A program made the position numbers and the translations under genes. DNA of 64,000 bases, taken from Parapristionchus giblindavisi (taxonomy: Eukaryota; Nematoda; Chromadorea; Rhabditida; Diplogasteridae). Below, in pieces: positions 11,736 to 23,800 of the stretch. The stretch covers positions 1 through 64,000 of the forward strand of contig CALSFV010000013.1 in assembly GCA_943737045.1 (NCBI GenBank), written 5' to 3'. How positions within the stretch are numbered: the first letter of the stretch is position 1; every line of letters starts with the position of its first letter. The notes under the pieces were generated by a model, which was given only the letters and a program-made list of their open reading frames with translations, was not told the DNA's origin and ran no database searches.

Positions 11736-12004
11736 TCGCCTCGTTTACTCCATAAGGTACTATACAAACTATCCATGGTGACAGAAATGGACTAAGGTTA
11801 CTTAGACTGACACTACAATGAATTGAGGACTTAATGGTAAGTGTCATCTACTGACATAGAAAGGAAAAGTGTCTACCGTATACGAAGTGTTACTTCCATC
11901 TATGAAATACTACTCTGAATTGTAATGGGTGATATTGACAATACTAAGGAGTATTGATTCTCATCGGATAACATTCACGAAGAACTTGGGAAAGTGATCA
12001 TAAG

Positions 12005-12153
12005 CATACATTTTCGGCGCCCTTACCGGATTTTTTATATAATGGGTGGATCTAGAAAAATCGTTATTCTTCACTTAAATTGTAATCTTTCGCATAAAAA
12101 TGAGGTTTATATAGTGGGTCGATCCTCACACTGTGAGCTTATGAAAATGTATG
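12005..12153. mobile_element. Small MITE with CATACATTTTC terminal repeats
   Basis: Starts CATACATTTTCG and ends with the complement GAAAATGTATG, about 149 bp. Inside it contains the TATATAGTGGGTC / ATAATGGGT words also seen at the ends of the larger intronic element at 18,109-20,187, so it is probably a short member of that family. Target duplication is not clear. Confidence 0.65.
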
Positions 12154-12349
12154 ATTATATCTAAGCAGATAGACTCATATAAATATACGATGTTACTGTA
12201 AAGACAGAGGAAAAGCTTTTTTTTTAGATTTCTGTAGCATTCGTCTTTTCTTTCACTGTTTGAAGAGAACTAATAAGAAGATAATAAAAGAGATGAGTGG
12301 TCAATATTGTAACCCATCAATGAAAAGAGGAACGAAGGAATAAAAAGAT

Positions 12350-12425
12350 GATGAGAGAGGAAGAGGGAGAGAGGGAGAGGGGAGAGAGGGAGGGGGAGAG
12401 AGAGAGGTAGAGGGAGTGGTGTATA
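12350..12425 (+). repeat. GA-rich purine array
   Basis: GGGAGA and GAGAGG units. A (GA)-rich decayed tract continues at 12,530-12,610. Confidence 0.75.
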
Positions 12426-12982
12426 GGGAAGAGGAAGGGTGGAGGAGTTGGTGTTCTTGTACAGCTTCACAATACATCTGGTGACAGTCTCTTGTAGTGG
12501 AGAGAGTGAACAGTGATTGGAGAGACAGACAGTGAGAAAGAGAGAAAGACGAGAGACTATAGAGAAATGAGAGAGTGAGAGAGAAAGAGAGAGACGAGAG
12601 AGAGAGTGTATGGATTGAAGAGAGTAGGAAGAGCCCTAACATATGATTAAAGTTGATTGACCGTTATTGAACGACTGTGCAATAGTAACAGGTGGAATAT
12701 GGAGAGGATACTGTAACTATGACGATTACTGTAGATGATCGTATTGATTGATACAATTACAATGATACGTTTAAAATAATATTTGCAAAAAAAGGTTATG
12801 AAAATAAAATTAAAGGAGTGAAACTATGTAGTTAGGAAATGTGGAAGATGGAACTCTGATTGAATGTAGTTATTCCATTGTATTCAATTGATGAAGAGTG
12901 TTAGAGAGGATATGAATAGAAGGATTATTATGAAGTACTCATACTTATCTTGTAGTTCCATCTTAGAAGATCGAATCCCCGG

Positions 12983-13052
12983 ATGGAGAGGGAGAGGGTG
13001 AGGGAGAGGGAGAGAGAGGGGGAGAGGGAGAAAGGGAGAGGGAGAGAGAGAA
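12983..13052 (+). repeat. GGGAGA array
   Basis: GGGAGA units with GGTGAGG and GAAAGGG interruptions. A shorter array lies at 13,484-13,521. Confidence 0.8.
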
Positions 13053-14271
13053 TGGATGCATGTGGAATAGAACACCATAACGAGATAAGCATCATATTTA
13101 TGTGTGAAGTAATGGATAGAAGAGATTCAATCGATAAATCAGAATATTGATTCCTATTCAGGGATGTAGATAATGTGAATGTTTTGAGATTTAAAATGTG
13201 TTGATGATTCTATTAAAAGATCGTACTCAAAATGATGATGAAACTCTTCAAACTATTCTGTACCTTCACAGAAAAAAACATGAATATGGGAACATGTAAT
13301 ATAGATAAAAGTATTGAAGTCATCCAACTATACTTCATATTCAATGAACACTTATATCAATTGTTCAGACCCTCCCCTCTAATTTACCATTCCGCCCATT
13401 TCCGAATTTACGCCCAACCCCGGGTGGGGGAAGGCGATAAACGGCGGAAGTCTGATTGAGATGAGGGGAGATCATAGAGGGAAAGATTCAAGAAGGAGAG
13501 GGAGAGGGAGAGGGAGAGACTTGAAATGGGTGAAACAATGATGTGCCCTGAGGGGGGGGGGGTATTCTATTCTTGTATATTCTATGAACGGTTTGAATAG
13601 GAAGTTTGTATTGTTAATGAGACTGAATAGACATATGAATGGAATAGATGTTGTTTGATTTGAACAGAAGAGAAGAAGCTAGAGGTCATAGATAGGTGTT
13701 CGCGTGCATAAAGAACAAAGAGATATGAAGAAGAAGAATAAACAATCGAATGTGAAGATAGTAGGGAAAGGAAATGAAATGAAATGTATTAATATGCGAT
13801 GAATAAATAAATTTACATACAATATGTTTATGAAGGTTGTGTAAAGCACAATGTACTATTTACTAATAAAAACTAACATGACTGGATAAAACATGGCTAT
13901 AGTTGACTCTATTCAGCTTCTCCTTCTCATTCTCTTCCTATCTCCTTTCTCTCTTCCATCTGGTATCACCACCTGTGACCCTCTCTATTCATTCCTTCTA
14001 TTGATATCTTTATAAAGAATAGATGGAGAAGCTTACATAAACTACTACACATGTGACAATATCTCTGATCGAATGAGAAGTCAAAGATCAACTCCAATGT
14101 CGGCAAAGATCAAATAAGAAAGAACCAAAGTTTGAATGTTGACTTCCAGTTGAATGATTACAGTATACAGATAATGAGTGTCGTGAATAATGTTTAATGA
14201 GGAGAGAAGATATGACCTTGATTGGAGTTAGTACATGAATTACTATATATCATCCAAATACGGTAATAGGG

Positions 14272-14527
14272 ATGGAGAGGGAGGGAGGGGAGAGGGAGAG
14301 GGAGAGGGAGAAGGAGAACAAGAGGTAGGTAGTAGTGAGCGAAATGATGAGCATATAGAAGTGCATTAGAATAGATAGATGAGGCCAAAAAACGGGGCGA
14401 TTAATGGGGTAGAGAGGTAGGGAGAGAGGGAGAGAGGGGGTAAAGGGAGAGGGAGAGAGGGGGTAAAGGGAGAGGGAGAGAGGGGGTAAAGGGAGAGGGA
14501 GAGAGGGGGGTAAAGGGAGAGGGAGAC
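14272..14527 (+). repeat. GGGAGA arrays with GGGGTAAAG higher-order unit
   Basis: A short array (14,272-14,320) and a second (14,408-14,527) in which GAGAGGGGGTAAAGGGAGAG, about 27-28 bp, is tandemly repeated four times. Confidence 0.85.
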
Positions 14528-15497
14528 AGTGAGTCTGGTGATGGATTCAAAGTTATGAGTTCGTATAAGGAGATGAACAAGGTCAGTTGAAGTTGAATGA
14601 CTCAATGAAAATGATGGAAAGAGTTCATTATATTGAGAATAATGTCAAATCTGAATTCGAATGAGAATACTGTGGGTTGTGAGTTGACGGAATTGAATGA
14701 GAAATCTAAAATTTAAAAGAATTGTGTTCAAGCTGGAATTCATGGAGATTAATTCAAAACAGATCAGAGGAAATATACCCAAAAATAAATATAGTAACAA
14801 CTTGAATGTTCAAATGAAGTGACGGGTTGGACCTCTCCCTCTCCCTCTAGGATCTCTCCCTCTCCTTCTTCTCATCTGAAATTAGATCTAGACACGGAAG
14901 CAGATGTGAGACGATCATCGAAAGGAGACGAAGTACAGAGATGAACACTTTGTCATAGATTCTATAGATGCTCAGTACAGCTTGATTGAGTTCTTAATGC
15001 AGCTCATTAATTGTTTTTTCCCCTAATTAATAGAATTTTTTCATTTTCTTTTGTCATCATTTTTATTACGGAAACTGATGATTAGGACTTTGAGAATCGA
15101 GACATATTGGAATAACTGATACGTTCAATTGCGCTCTGCAACTGAGGATGAGGTGTACTGTACACGAACAGATAAATCGTTCGATCAACTTGAAGTTTTA
15201 TAAAATACAGAAGTGTTTACCCGATGGTGAAAAGAAATGATTACAATTAGTAGATAATGAGTTATACCTCGAGGAAAAATCATTTAATTCTAATTGTGAA
15301 ATCCTCCGCCAAGTGATTGATAAATAAATTTTATGATTAGTCAATGGGAGTCATTTTAATGATCTTGAATGAAGAGTATTGTGAAAGAAGTACAACTGTG
15401 AAAGTATTTGAGTGACTACTCTTATAGTGGAAAGATGGACAGAAACTGACCCTACTCTATCTCTTCAATTTCATTTCAATCGAGTCAGATGGCCATA

Positions 15498-15618
15498 GAT
15501 GGAGAGGGAGAGGTAGAGGGAGAGGTAGAGGGAGAGGGAGAGGGAGATGGAGAGGTAGAGGTAGAGGGAGAGGTAGAGGGAGAGGGAGAGATCCAAGAGG
15601 TAGAAGGAGAGGGAGAGA
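15498..15618 (+). repeat. GGTAGA/GGGAGA array
   Basis: Purine hexamers alternating GGGAGA and GGTAGA, followed by the GAGATCCAAGAGG word. Confidence 0.85.
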
Positions 15619-16254
15619 AACAACATCGTTTTGCACCTATTCCCCTTATTTCCCTTGTAAGTAAATGTGTCTATTTCCGTAAGTGAAGAAGAAGATTAGA
15701 CAGAGAGGACCTTCTATAGGATTATGATAGTTCATTTTGATTTTAATATTTGAAACTGATTCAATGATAATTTCCGATATCTCTATCAACAGCTTCCACA
15801 GTCATTTGAAACATATTTTAAGCATTTTATCCATGAATATTTTCATTCCGTTAGTTTGGTAACAGTTACCTCAACTGTGTATGTCATTAGTCAAATCACT
15901 ACTCTTGCCACCATTGCCATACATACAATATGTCATTCTTCAGCGATAAGCGTATTAGTTTATCGAAAAGTACTAATCTAACAACGATAAGATGAGTAAT
16001 ACAGACACTAGAATGAGATGATTCTCTTATGAAACTCTAACATCTCCTAATCCCAGTCGAGTCCCACGATCAACCATCGTAGTCCATTAGTGTGAATATA
16101 CGAGTTGATAAATTGAAGGGTGAGAAAGATTACGGTAGATATCGTTGTGAGACCGAAGATAATATGAATAATGAATGATCGAGAGTGAGAAGACATGAAG
16201 GAATAGATGGACATGTTGGGAAAGGCTTTATTGGAGGAGATGATAGCGATGAAT

Positions 16255-16348
16255 AGGAAGAGGGAGACGGAGAGATCCAAGAGGGAGAGGGAGAGATCCA
16301 AGAGGGAGAGGGAGAGATCCAAGAGGGAGAGGGAGAGATCCGAGAGGG
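16255..16348 (+). repeat. GAGATCCAAGAGGGAGAGG tandem repeat
   Basis: Four direct copies of a roughly 21 bp unit combining a GGGAGA stretch with GATCCAAGA (about 16,270, 16,291, 16,312, 16,333). Confidence 0.9.
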
Positions 16349-16502
16349 GCAGTGAAAGGCGAGATACCCTGAGGCGGCTAATTGTCATTAAGAGGGAGAG
16401 AGAATAGAAGACTGTTTCTGAGATACTTAAGGAAGAATTATGGTTAGAGAAGAGAAGAATGCATGAATAAGTAAAGAGAAAGAGAATGGATAAAGTTGTA
16501 GT

Positions 16503-16719
16503 GCACTCAGAAAAATGAAGTGTTAATATGAACACCCATAGGTGTACCGGGTGAAACTGTAATCCCCAATGTGTTCTAATTAACACTTTTTGGGGTGTAA
16601 ATTGGAAAAAAAGTGTGAATTGGAACACATGGGGATGTTCAATAGAACAATCTGATGTGTTCAATAGAACACATCAAAAAGCTGCATAGAGTTTTTACAC
16701 ATTTTTTTCTGAGTGTGAA
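16503..16719. mobile_element. MITE with CACTCAGAAAAA terminal repeats
   Basis: About 215 bp bounded by CACTCAGAAAAATG and the complement CATTTTTTTCTGAGTG. The interior is built of repeated GTGTTC/GAACAC words. The structure is a typical non-autonomous DNA element; the superfamily is not determinable from the flanks. Confidence 0.75.
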
Positions 16720-17399
16720 GAAGGAATATCTATATTCAAATACAGATCATATCAGGATAGATCTAGAGGAGGAATAGATATCAGATATTACAACATTAAT
16801 TGTTAAAATAATAAAGAATAAAGATCAAAGATCAGAAATTAAAGAACATAGATAATGAGTGAAAGATGGAACCTTCATCTTTCTGAAAGCATACAAGATA
16901 ATATAAAACTAGGATCTTCCATCTTATTCCATCTTTCTCTGATCCTCTCCAGATAATCAATCAGATCAAACTATTACCAATTTATTTTATTTATTTTAAA
17001 AAATGAAATAAAAGACTAGTAGATGAACATGGTGTAATCCGTTGTACACGTGTGTTCAAGTCTTCATTCATCTCTTGTTATTTTAAAGTGAAGAAGAGAT
17101 GACATTTGATGGAAGAACTTCACTTTTTGTCTATATAATGTGTACTGCGATATATCAAGCTGATTTGTATTTATAAAATCCACAGTTATTTGGTGTTGAA
17201 ATTTTACAAGTTAAATACATAAAACTCATAATTATATTCTATACGTATAATAATTACTAATCTCAAACGCATTACTTTTCTTTTCTTTTAATAATTTTCA
17301 ATGGACGTTGAAAAAAGAAAAATATGAATAATTTAAAGATAAATATTTAAAAAAATCAGTTTACAATCAAAGATCAAGAAACAAATCCGGAGATATGAC

Positions 17400-17869
17400 A
17401 TCCGGTAAATGTTTTAGGAGAAGTCGGCCCGATTACGGTAGCCGATGGTGTGAATTTTGAGCGTCCGGTTTTGCAGCCATCAAATTAAAGCTTCTTCAAT
17501 CGGAATTTTTCTTGTTTGACGTCATCTCGTTTGTGTCTCACAAGATATCGATCGATTCGCCGGACTCGGTATGTTGTAATGGAGAATCAATGTGGTGTGC
17601 AACTCACACATCGCTGGAAGAAACTGCATTACTTTTCACTTTTTAATGACATAGTTATTTTTTAGCTGTTTTGCAGCTATTTACCCTCTTGATTTTCTTA
17701 TTTCTCACGTTTCGCGTATTTGAAGATAATCATTCGCGACTTTCAGAACTTTATCGACTTCTATATTCTTTGAAAACGCATTATGTTTAGGTGAATCACG
17801 GAGCGTCACAGGAAGTCTTCGTTCTTTCCAGGCTTATAGCCTTTGGAGGAGCCTTTTGCGGCATTAATT
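17400..17869 (+). promoter_or_regulatory. Probable promoter/5' UTR of the NADAR gene
   Basis: Less AT-rich sequence immediately upstream of the large gene. An apparent splice acceptor (TTTAG at about 17,787-17,791) begins a non-coding exon that ends with the start codon at 17,870-17,872. A short in-frame-closed ATG at about 17,579 (28 codons) could be an upstream ORF. Role inferred from position only. Confidence 0.4.
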
Positions 17870-20800
17870 ATGGTAATTTTGATTTCTTATAATTGGAAGA
17901 TCGATGAATCAGTTTAATTATAAATTGTTTAAACAAATATTGTTTTCAGGACGGTGGTCAAATCGTGTTGATTGGGAATGAATCTGATGTACTCCATTCG
18001 GGATACAATTATGCTATTAAGGAATCTGATAAACGGTATATTTCCATATTAGAACAATAACAATATATCTTATGTGTATGTATTCGTTAACGAAATATTC
18101 CTCTAGTTCATACATTTTCAATCCCTCACTTAGTGAGGGTGACCCACTATATATTTGGCTCATTTTGAGGTCACTCGATACGAAATTGTTGTGTAAATAC
18201 ATGGAATACTGTGAATTGAAGTTATAATTGTAAAAAATGAATGGGAAGAATAAATGAAAGCACGAGATAGAATAAATACGAGAAAGAAGCGAGAGAATGA
18301 GAGAAAGAAAGAGCAACGTCAAAGATATTACGGTAGTTGTATTTGTTGTATCATTTGAGCGTACGTATGATTTTTTATAATCATTTAAATTATGTGATTT
18401 CGATAGACGTTAAATGGATACATTTTCAGTGTTCGCCCCTGATCCTCGACTCAATTAAAGTTGACTCTAAAAAAATTACTTCATTTAATTAAGTTTTCAC
18501 TGCGAAAACTGGGTCCTCACCGATAGTGACGAAACCTCACCGACGGTGGCGTTACGGTGAGGATCCAGTTTGCTCGCTCAATTCTGAATATTTTTTGATT
18601 TCCTTTTTGTGGCAGGTGAGATACTCGATAAAGAATAGGGGCGACACAAAGAAATGGCGCTGAAAGGTTCATGCCGATTGCACAGCTTCGATTAGTGTCA
18701 ATGTTATCAATGGAGCGCACATGTGATTGCTCGTTCTGACTATATTTCTTTGGACCCAGTTTCCTCACTCAATTCTGAATATTTTGTGATTTCCTTTTTT
18801 TTGCTGTCGAGGAACTCGATAAAGAATAGGGGCTGCATAGCAACAGCTTATTACTCTAAGTTTAAATAGTCCTCCTGTCTATATAAGGACTTAGAAAAAA
18901 AGTTAAATTTTCAAAAAAAAAAGTTTTTTTAAGACCAAGTTTTCTGTACGAATCAGAAGATTTGGAGTCTAACAATGATGATCAAAAAATATGTCAAAAA
19001 TTTTTTTATAACGTGAACTTGTGGGATGATCTTTCTTCCGTGGTCTTTGATCTTTGCCTTCATTATCTCTTTCTATCGTACATCAATTGGAGTAATTTGT
19101 TCTATTATTTATTTCTTATTCATTTAAACACATTTATCAAGTATAATAATAAATGGCATACAATTCATTCAATCAATCGTTTCTATGAACATGCCGAGTC
19201 ACTGTAGAATGTAAGGGGGTTTTTTGGATTCTTTTTGGATTAAAGAATCTTGCCAGGATTTCTTCAAGATCCGATTCCTTGGCATCTGCATAGTCATCAG
19301 AGGGTTCATTAGCCATAGCTCGTCCATCGGAATAACCCAGACCACTTCCGTCGAATTCATCAGTTGATTGATAGTTTGCCAACCATCGACGCTCGAATGC
19401 AGGCGTTGAAATCCTTAAAAATATGATTTATTTCTCACAGTATTCAAATTGTAACATTGGTTTCCTCAATGGAATTTTTGATATAGCTATCGATATAATT
19501 ACAGTAGTACTACAGTAACCTTTCGTAGCCATGGGACAATTTGAAACGCAGAAGGCCGTCCTCGTTGAGCACATTCAGGGTGTCAACTGATTTGTGCTCT
19601 AATTTTATTTCAGTTTTTTGAGTCGTTCTCATATCTGCTCTCACACCATATCAGTGTTCTTTGATCTTTCTCTTATCAAACTATATCAGCTCAAACCTGA
19701 TAAGTTAGTAGTTTGTTTGTTCATACTTTTCATGTTGTGATCAATAAAATTTATAATATGAATTTTAATAGAATAACGAATGCTTAAGAGCAAAGAAATT
19801 AATTTAAAAATTTATTCAGAAGATAAAGCCGGGACAGGTAAATAAAAATGCACAAATACAAATCAAAGAAAGCAATACTGCCGCACCACCATAACATCCG
19901 ATCGTGAAGTGATCTGAAAATTTTAGCAAATTTACATGTTTAAGTGTTCCATTTTTTGCCCCCACCCCCCCCCCCCGGTTTTTTTCCTGCGGCAATGCGA
20001 GCCCACGTATGCCAACTATTATCATAGAACTGACACGCATGTATCGTAGAATTAGTTTATCATCGGTTAAAAGCGAAAAAAATACAATGGAAGCGAAAAA
20101 TGACGATTTTTCGAATGTGACCCACTATATTTTTGAAAAGTGACCCACTATATAAAAATAAAACGGTGAGGGGGTCGAAAATGTATGCTCTAGTTTAAGT
20201 CTTCGTTTAAACATCGTATCCAACTAATTAAAAGTATAGAAAGTGAATGCACAATGACTTCATATTGTTATTTTAAATATAATATTAATTTCAGATATCC
20301 ATCAGTGAATCACTATGCTCATTGTCAGATTTTACTTCGTCTAGGATTAGATGAATCCATTCTTCTTGATCTTCTGTGTGCCAATACACGAGATGTTGCT
20401 GTCAGTTCCAACTTTCTTCTTCTTATTAATCTGAAACAGTGATTCAACTTGTTCAATTCCACGATTACTTCAATGATAAGTACATGTAGGAAAATTTGGA
20501 ACCGTACATTTTTGGAATTCTGGGAAAACCGGGCAGCTTATATTCATTGTCGAAAATTCGTAATTTATGTGAGGGTAATAATAACAACGATCGAAAATTT
20601 GGGTGGTGCATCATTGATTTAATGCTGCATATTTAACATTCTATGGCAATTCGATTTCTATATATTATATTTCTTTTGAATTTTCTATTTTACAGACAAC
20701 AGCACGTAACCTTCTCCTCTCAAATATGCCTACAGGGCATGATTTGAATTCCCTTTCATCGTTTCTCTCAACATCGTTTCATTCATATACAATGCAGGGA

Positions 20801-23800
20801 TTAAGGATACGAGTACAACAAGATAAGGGTACTGTAATCGATGTTATTGATTCATTTAGTGATGCAAATGTTAATTCATTTTGTAGTTATGAGTATTGGC
20901 GTTGAGAAGTTCCTCAATTTAATGTAAACTCGGTGATTCGTAGTTTCTACGAAATCACTCAATATTGATAGATATTGTTTTCCGAACATTATTAAAATAC
21001 TGATGATGTAAATAATATGAAATTATTCAATTGCAGCATTTGAACGTAATCTAATGGATACAAATGGTGCACTTCTTATTGTTTGCGATTCAAAAGATCG
21101 TGAATTGGGAATAGGAATGGAGGAACAAGCATTCGCTGAATGGGTTTGATTATTTATTATTATTAATTTAAAAAAAAATTTTCCCTATTAAGAGTATAGC
21201 AGATGCGTGTATCAGCACGAACAAGTTGATATTATATACAGTAGTTGATGTTATTTGTTTCATCTTAATGATTAAGATGAGTCGAGAACGTGTTGATGCT
21301 CAACAGATCGCATATTGGATGCGCAATGAAATTGGACGACCGGCTAATCTTGGAGCGAATCAGTTGGGGTATGGTAGATGATTAACATTTTATTGATTGT
21401 ATTATGTTTGATAATGAATGGAATCATTTATATCCTTTTTCAATGTATTGTCGTCTCACATATATTTTTCATTATTTCAATACGTTTAATTTTACAGGTA
21501 TTTCCTAATGTGGCTGCGACACGAAGTGAGGGAGGCGAAAATGGTTAGTTTATTATTATTATTAGTATTATAAAATAGTCTTGACAACTATCATATGAAA
21601 TTGATGTTGTAAGCTTTATTTGTGTATTGCTGATTGTGATCTATTTGTAATAGATTAAAGGTAGATATAGTGTATTCATTATTCTTATTATTGATTGATT
21701 AAGGCACGAATGTTAACAGCGACAGCTCATGATGTTGATGGAATATCAAAGGATCAAAATGAGAAGATTGTCAAGATTAAAGTTAACGATCTCGTCATTT
21801 CACTCACGGTATATATCTACTATTTGGTTATGCATACAATTGTAATATTGGGGAGTAAAGTTCATTGCCGCTGAATTATTAAAGATGCATTAATGATGAT
21901 CATATATGAAAAGCCCATATCTGCAATAAAACATAATTTTTCGGGATTAAAATCATGCGGGACTTATCTAAGATGTCAATAGTATCAGAATTATTTACAC
22001 GATAGATACTATTCATGATAATCACTTTCCATTATTCTCTCCATCATTCTTATCCATTGATTACAGGGAGTATTTCGTCCTCTCTCCAACTATTTTCCAA
22101 TGAGATTTGAGATGAAAGGAGATACTTATCGATCAGTTGAACATTATGCATATGAGAAGTTATTCATATCACTCAAGTAAGATTATCAATAATGCACTCA
22201 TTCTTTTTTCTATTTTCCTCAATACGATAGTGAATATTCGGTTGCATGGTAGAATTAATGATTAATGATATTTAGATTGGATGATAAGTGTATCGAGAAG
22301 ATCAATACTACCGTACTCCCCGTTGATGTTCCCATCGTTGCACAGAGACTCTTCAATAAGCTCAATGTACTCACTCACTGATCGGATCGTGAAGTGACTT
22401 TATTTGTATCATTGTAGATTCCTCAATCATCAATCGATTCAAAGTTATCTAAAATGGATCGATGGAGACAATCAGCGATGAAACACAAATTAGTGAATAA
22501 TGATTATCTACAACAGTTGTTATTATCTACAGGAGATGCATTACTCATTGATAATGCTGGTATACTATATCTATTATACTAGTTAAAAGGGATTTCTAAC
22601 ACTATTCTTTTCTATTAGGAACACGAACAACGTAAAAGACATCCTTGACAGGGTTCAACGACTTAAGTATTTTAAATAATGTGTCAACGATATTTTGATT
22701 CGCCCTTACAATTCATGTTGCATGGCTGGCAATTTTACTAGAAAAAGCTATTTGTCCAATAGAAATCAGTCTAAAAATAGTGGAATGAAATTGGATGAAA
22801 AGAATATTATGTAATACAATGAATACACAATAATTATAGATGGTGATCCAGCATGGACATGTGGAGCATCCGAAGGAGAAATGCAGAGATTAATGGCTAA
22901 AGAATATATTGATGCTAAGAAGATTGTTGGATGGATGAGGGAAAAGGTACTGTATATACTCCAATTATTGATTGATTGTCTATTGTCAAGATATGTTACG
23001 ACTAGCTTACTTATTGATTTATATGATATTCGTTCTCTTTATCGTTATATAAATAAAACAATTAACAGGAGGATAAAGTGCCAAAGAATCTTCGATGTCT
23101 TGGAGGAAATAAGACAGGTCTTCTTCTTATGGAATTGAGATCAAGATTAGCTGGACCAAGTACAAGTAGAATACCATTGGTTTGTTATTCATTCGTATTT
23201 AAATACTTTTGTTATAGTTACTGTTGTTATCATTGTTATTTGAACAAAATGGGAGATGATGGTGAGGAGGCACATGAATTCAACTGGTTGTCTTACAAAA
23301 TTGAGCTATATTTTATGGTGAAAAGGAGTTGATTATATTGGCTATGTTTTATCTTGAAAGAATTAAGCCTTTTTGATTCATGTAACTGTTGTTCGTAATC
23401 GTGTTGACTATTCAATGGTTCATAGTACCTCTGTAGTATTCATATTTATTATATTTGATTTAGATATCACCAATGGATCTATCTCTTCTTTCCTCTCAAG
23501 TCTCCCCTCATGTTATATGTTTCACAGCTGAATCAGTATGGCATCCTCTATATCCAGCTGAGATTGCTCCTCCCAATGGACAACCATTACTTCCTTCACC
23601 TGCTCATTATGTTGCACAACAAGCCATAAAGTAAGTCATCTCTATTAAGACACCGGCTCAGTAAGATTCGAGGGTTGAGCCGGTGACCCCGGACATCGAC
23701 CTCACCGATTTGGCTCAAAATGTTTTTGTAGATACCCCCATGGGCCCCCATCACAAAATGGGTATTCATTTGGGCTGGTTCCTTGAAACACAGATGTGGC

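Larger units (their letters stand above)
229..17400. other. Gene-poor purine/pyrimidine satellite block
   Basis: About 17 kb in which I find no exon chain that translates into a recognisable protein. It is filled with short arrays of GGGAGA/GAGGGA (or CTCCCT on the same strand), (GA)n/(CT)n and decayed flanks. Open frames here encode only repeats such as Gly-Arg, Glu-Gly or Ser-Leu-Pro. Between the arrays lies AT-rich unique sequence with scattered short direct words, for example gagatccaag next to arrays at about 1.6, 15.6 and 16.3 kb. The gaps of more than 300 bp between listed arrays (about 229-587, 2052-2504, 3806-4417, 4527-5097, 7555-8561, 9769-10339, 13053-14271, 14528-15497, 15619-16254, 16720-17399) hold nothing I can name. 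Confidence 0.7.
18109..20187. mobile_element. Possible 2 kb TIR element in NADAR intron 2
   Basis: The left boundary CATACATTTTC...CCCTCAC...GTGACCCACTATAT and the right boundary are inverted copies (…GTGACCCACTATAT…GTGAGGGGGTCGAAAATGTATG). The same terminal words bound the 149 bp MITE at 12,005. If these are its ends, the element fills almost the whole 2.26 kb intron and carries an internal direct repeat and a gene fragment. Alternatively, two independent small MITE ends could frame the interval by chance. Confidence 0.5.

Noticed and set aside
16047..16664. 205-codon minus-strand frame
   Set aside because: It spans a MITE end and the GATCCAAGAGGGAG tandem repeat; the Leu-Ser-Leu segments are repeat-coded and the rest shows no family.
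17579..17665. Protein start of the NADAR gene at an upstream ATG
   Set aside because: The frame closes after 28 codons and no donor links it in phase to the next exon; at most it is an upstream ORF.
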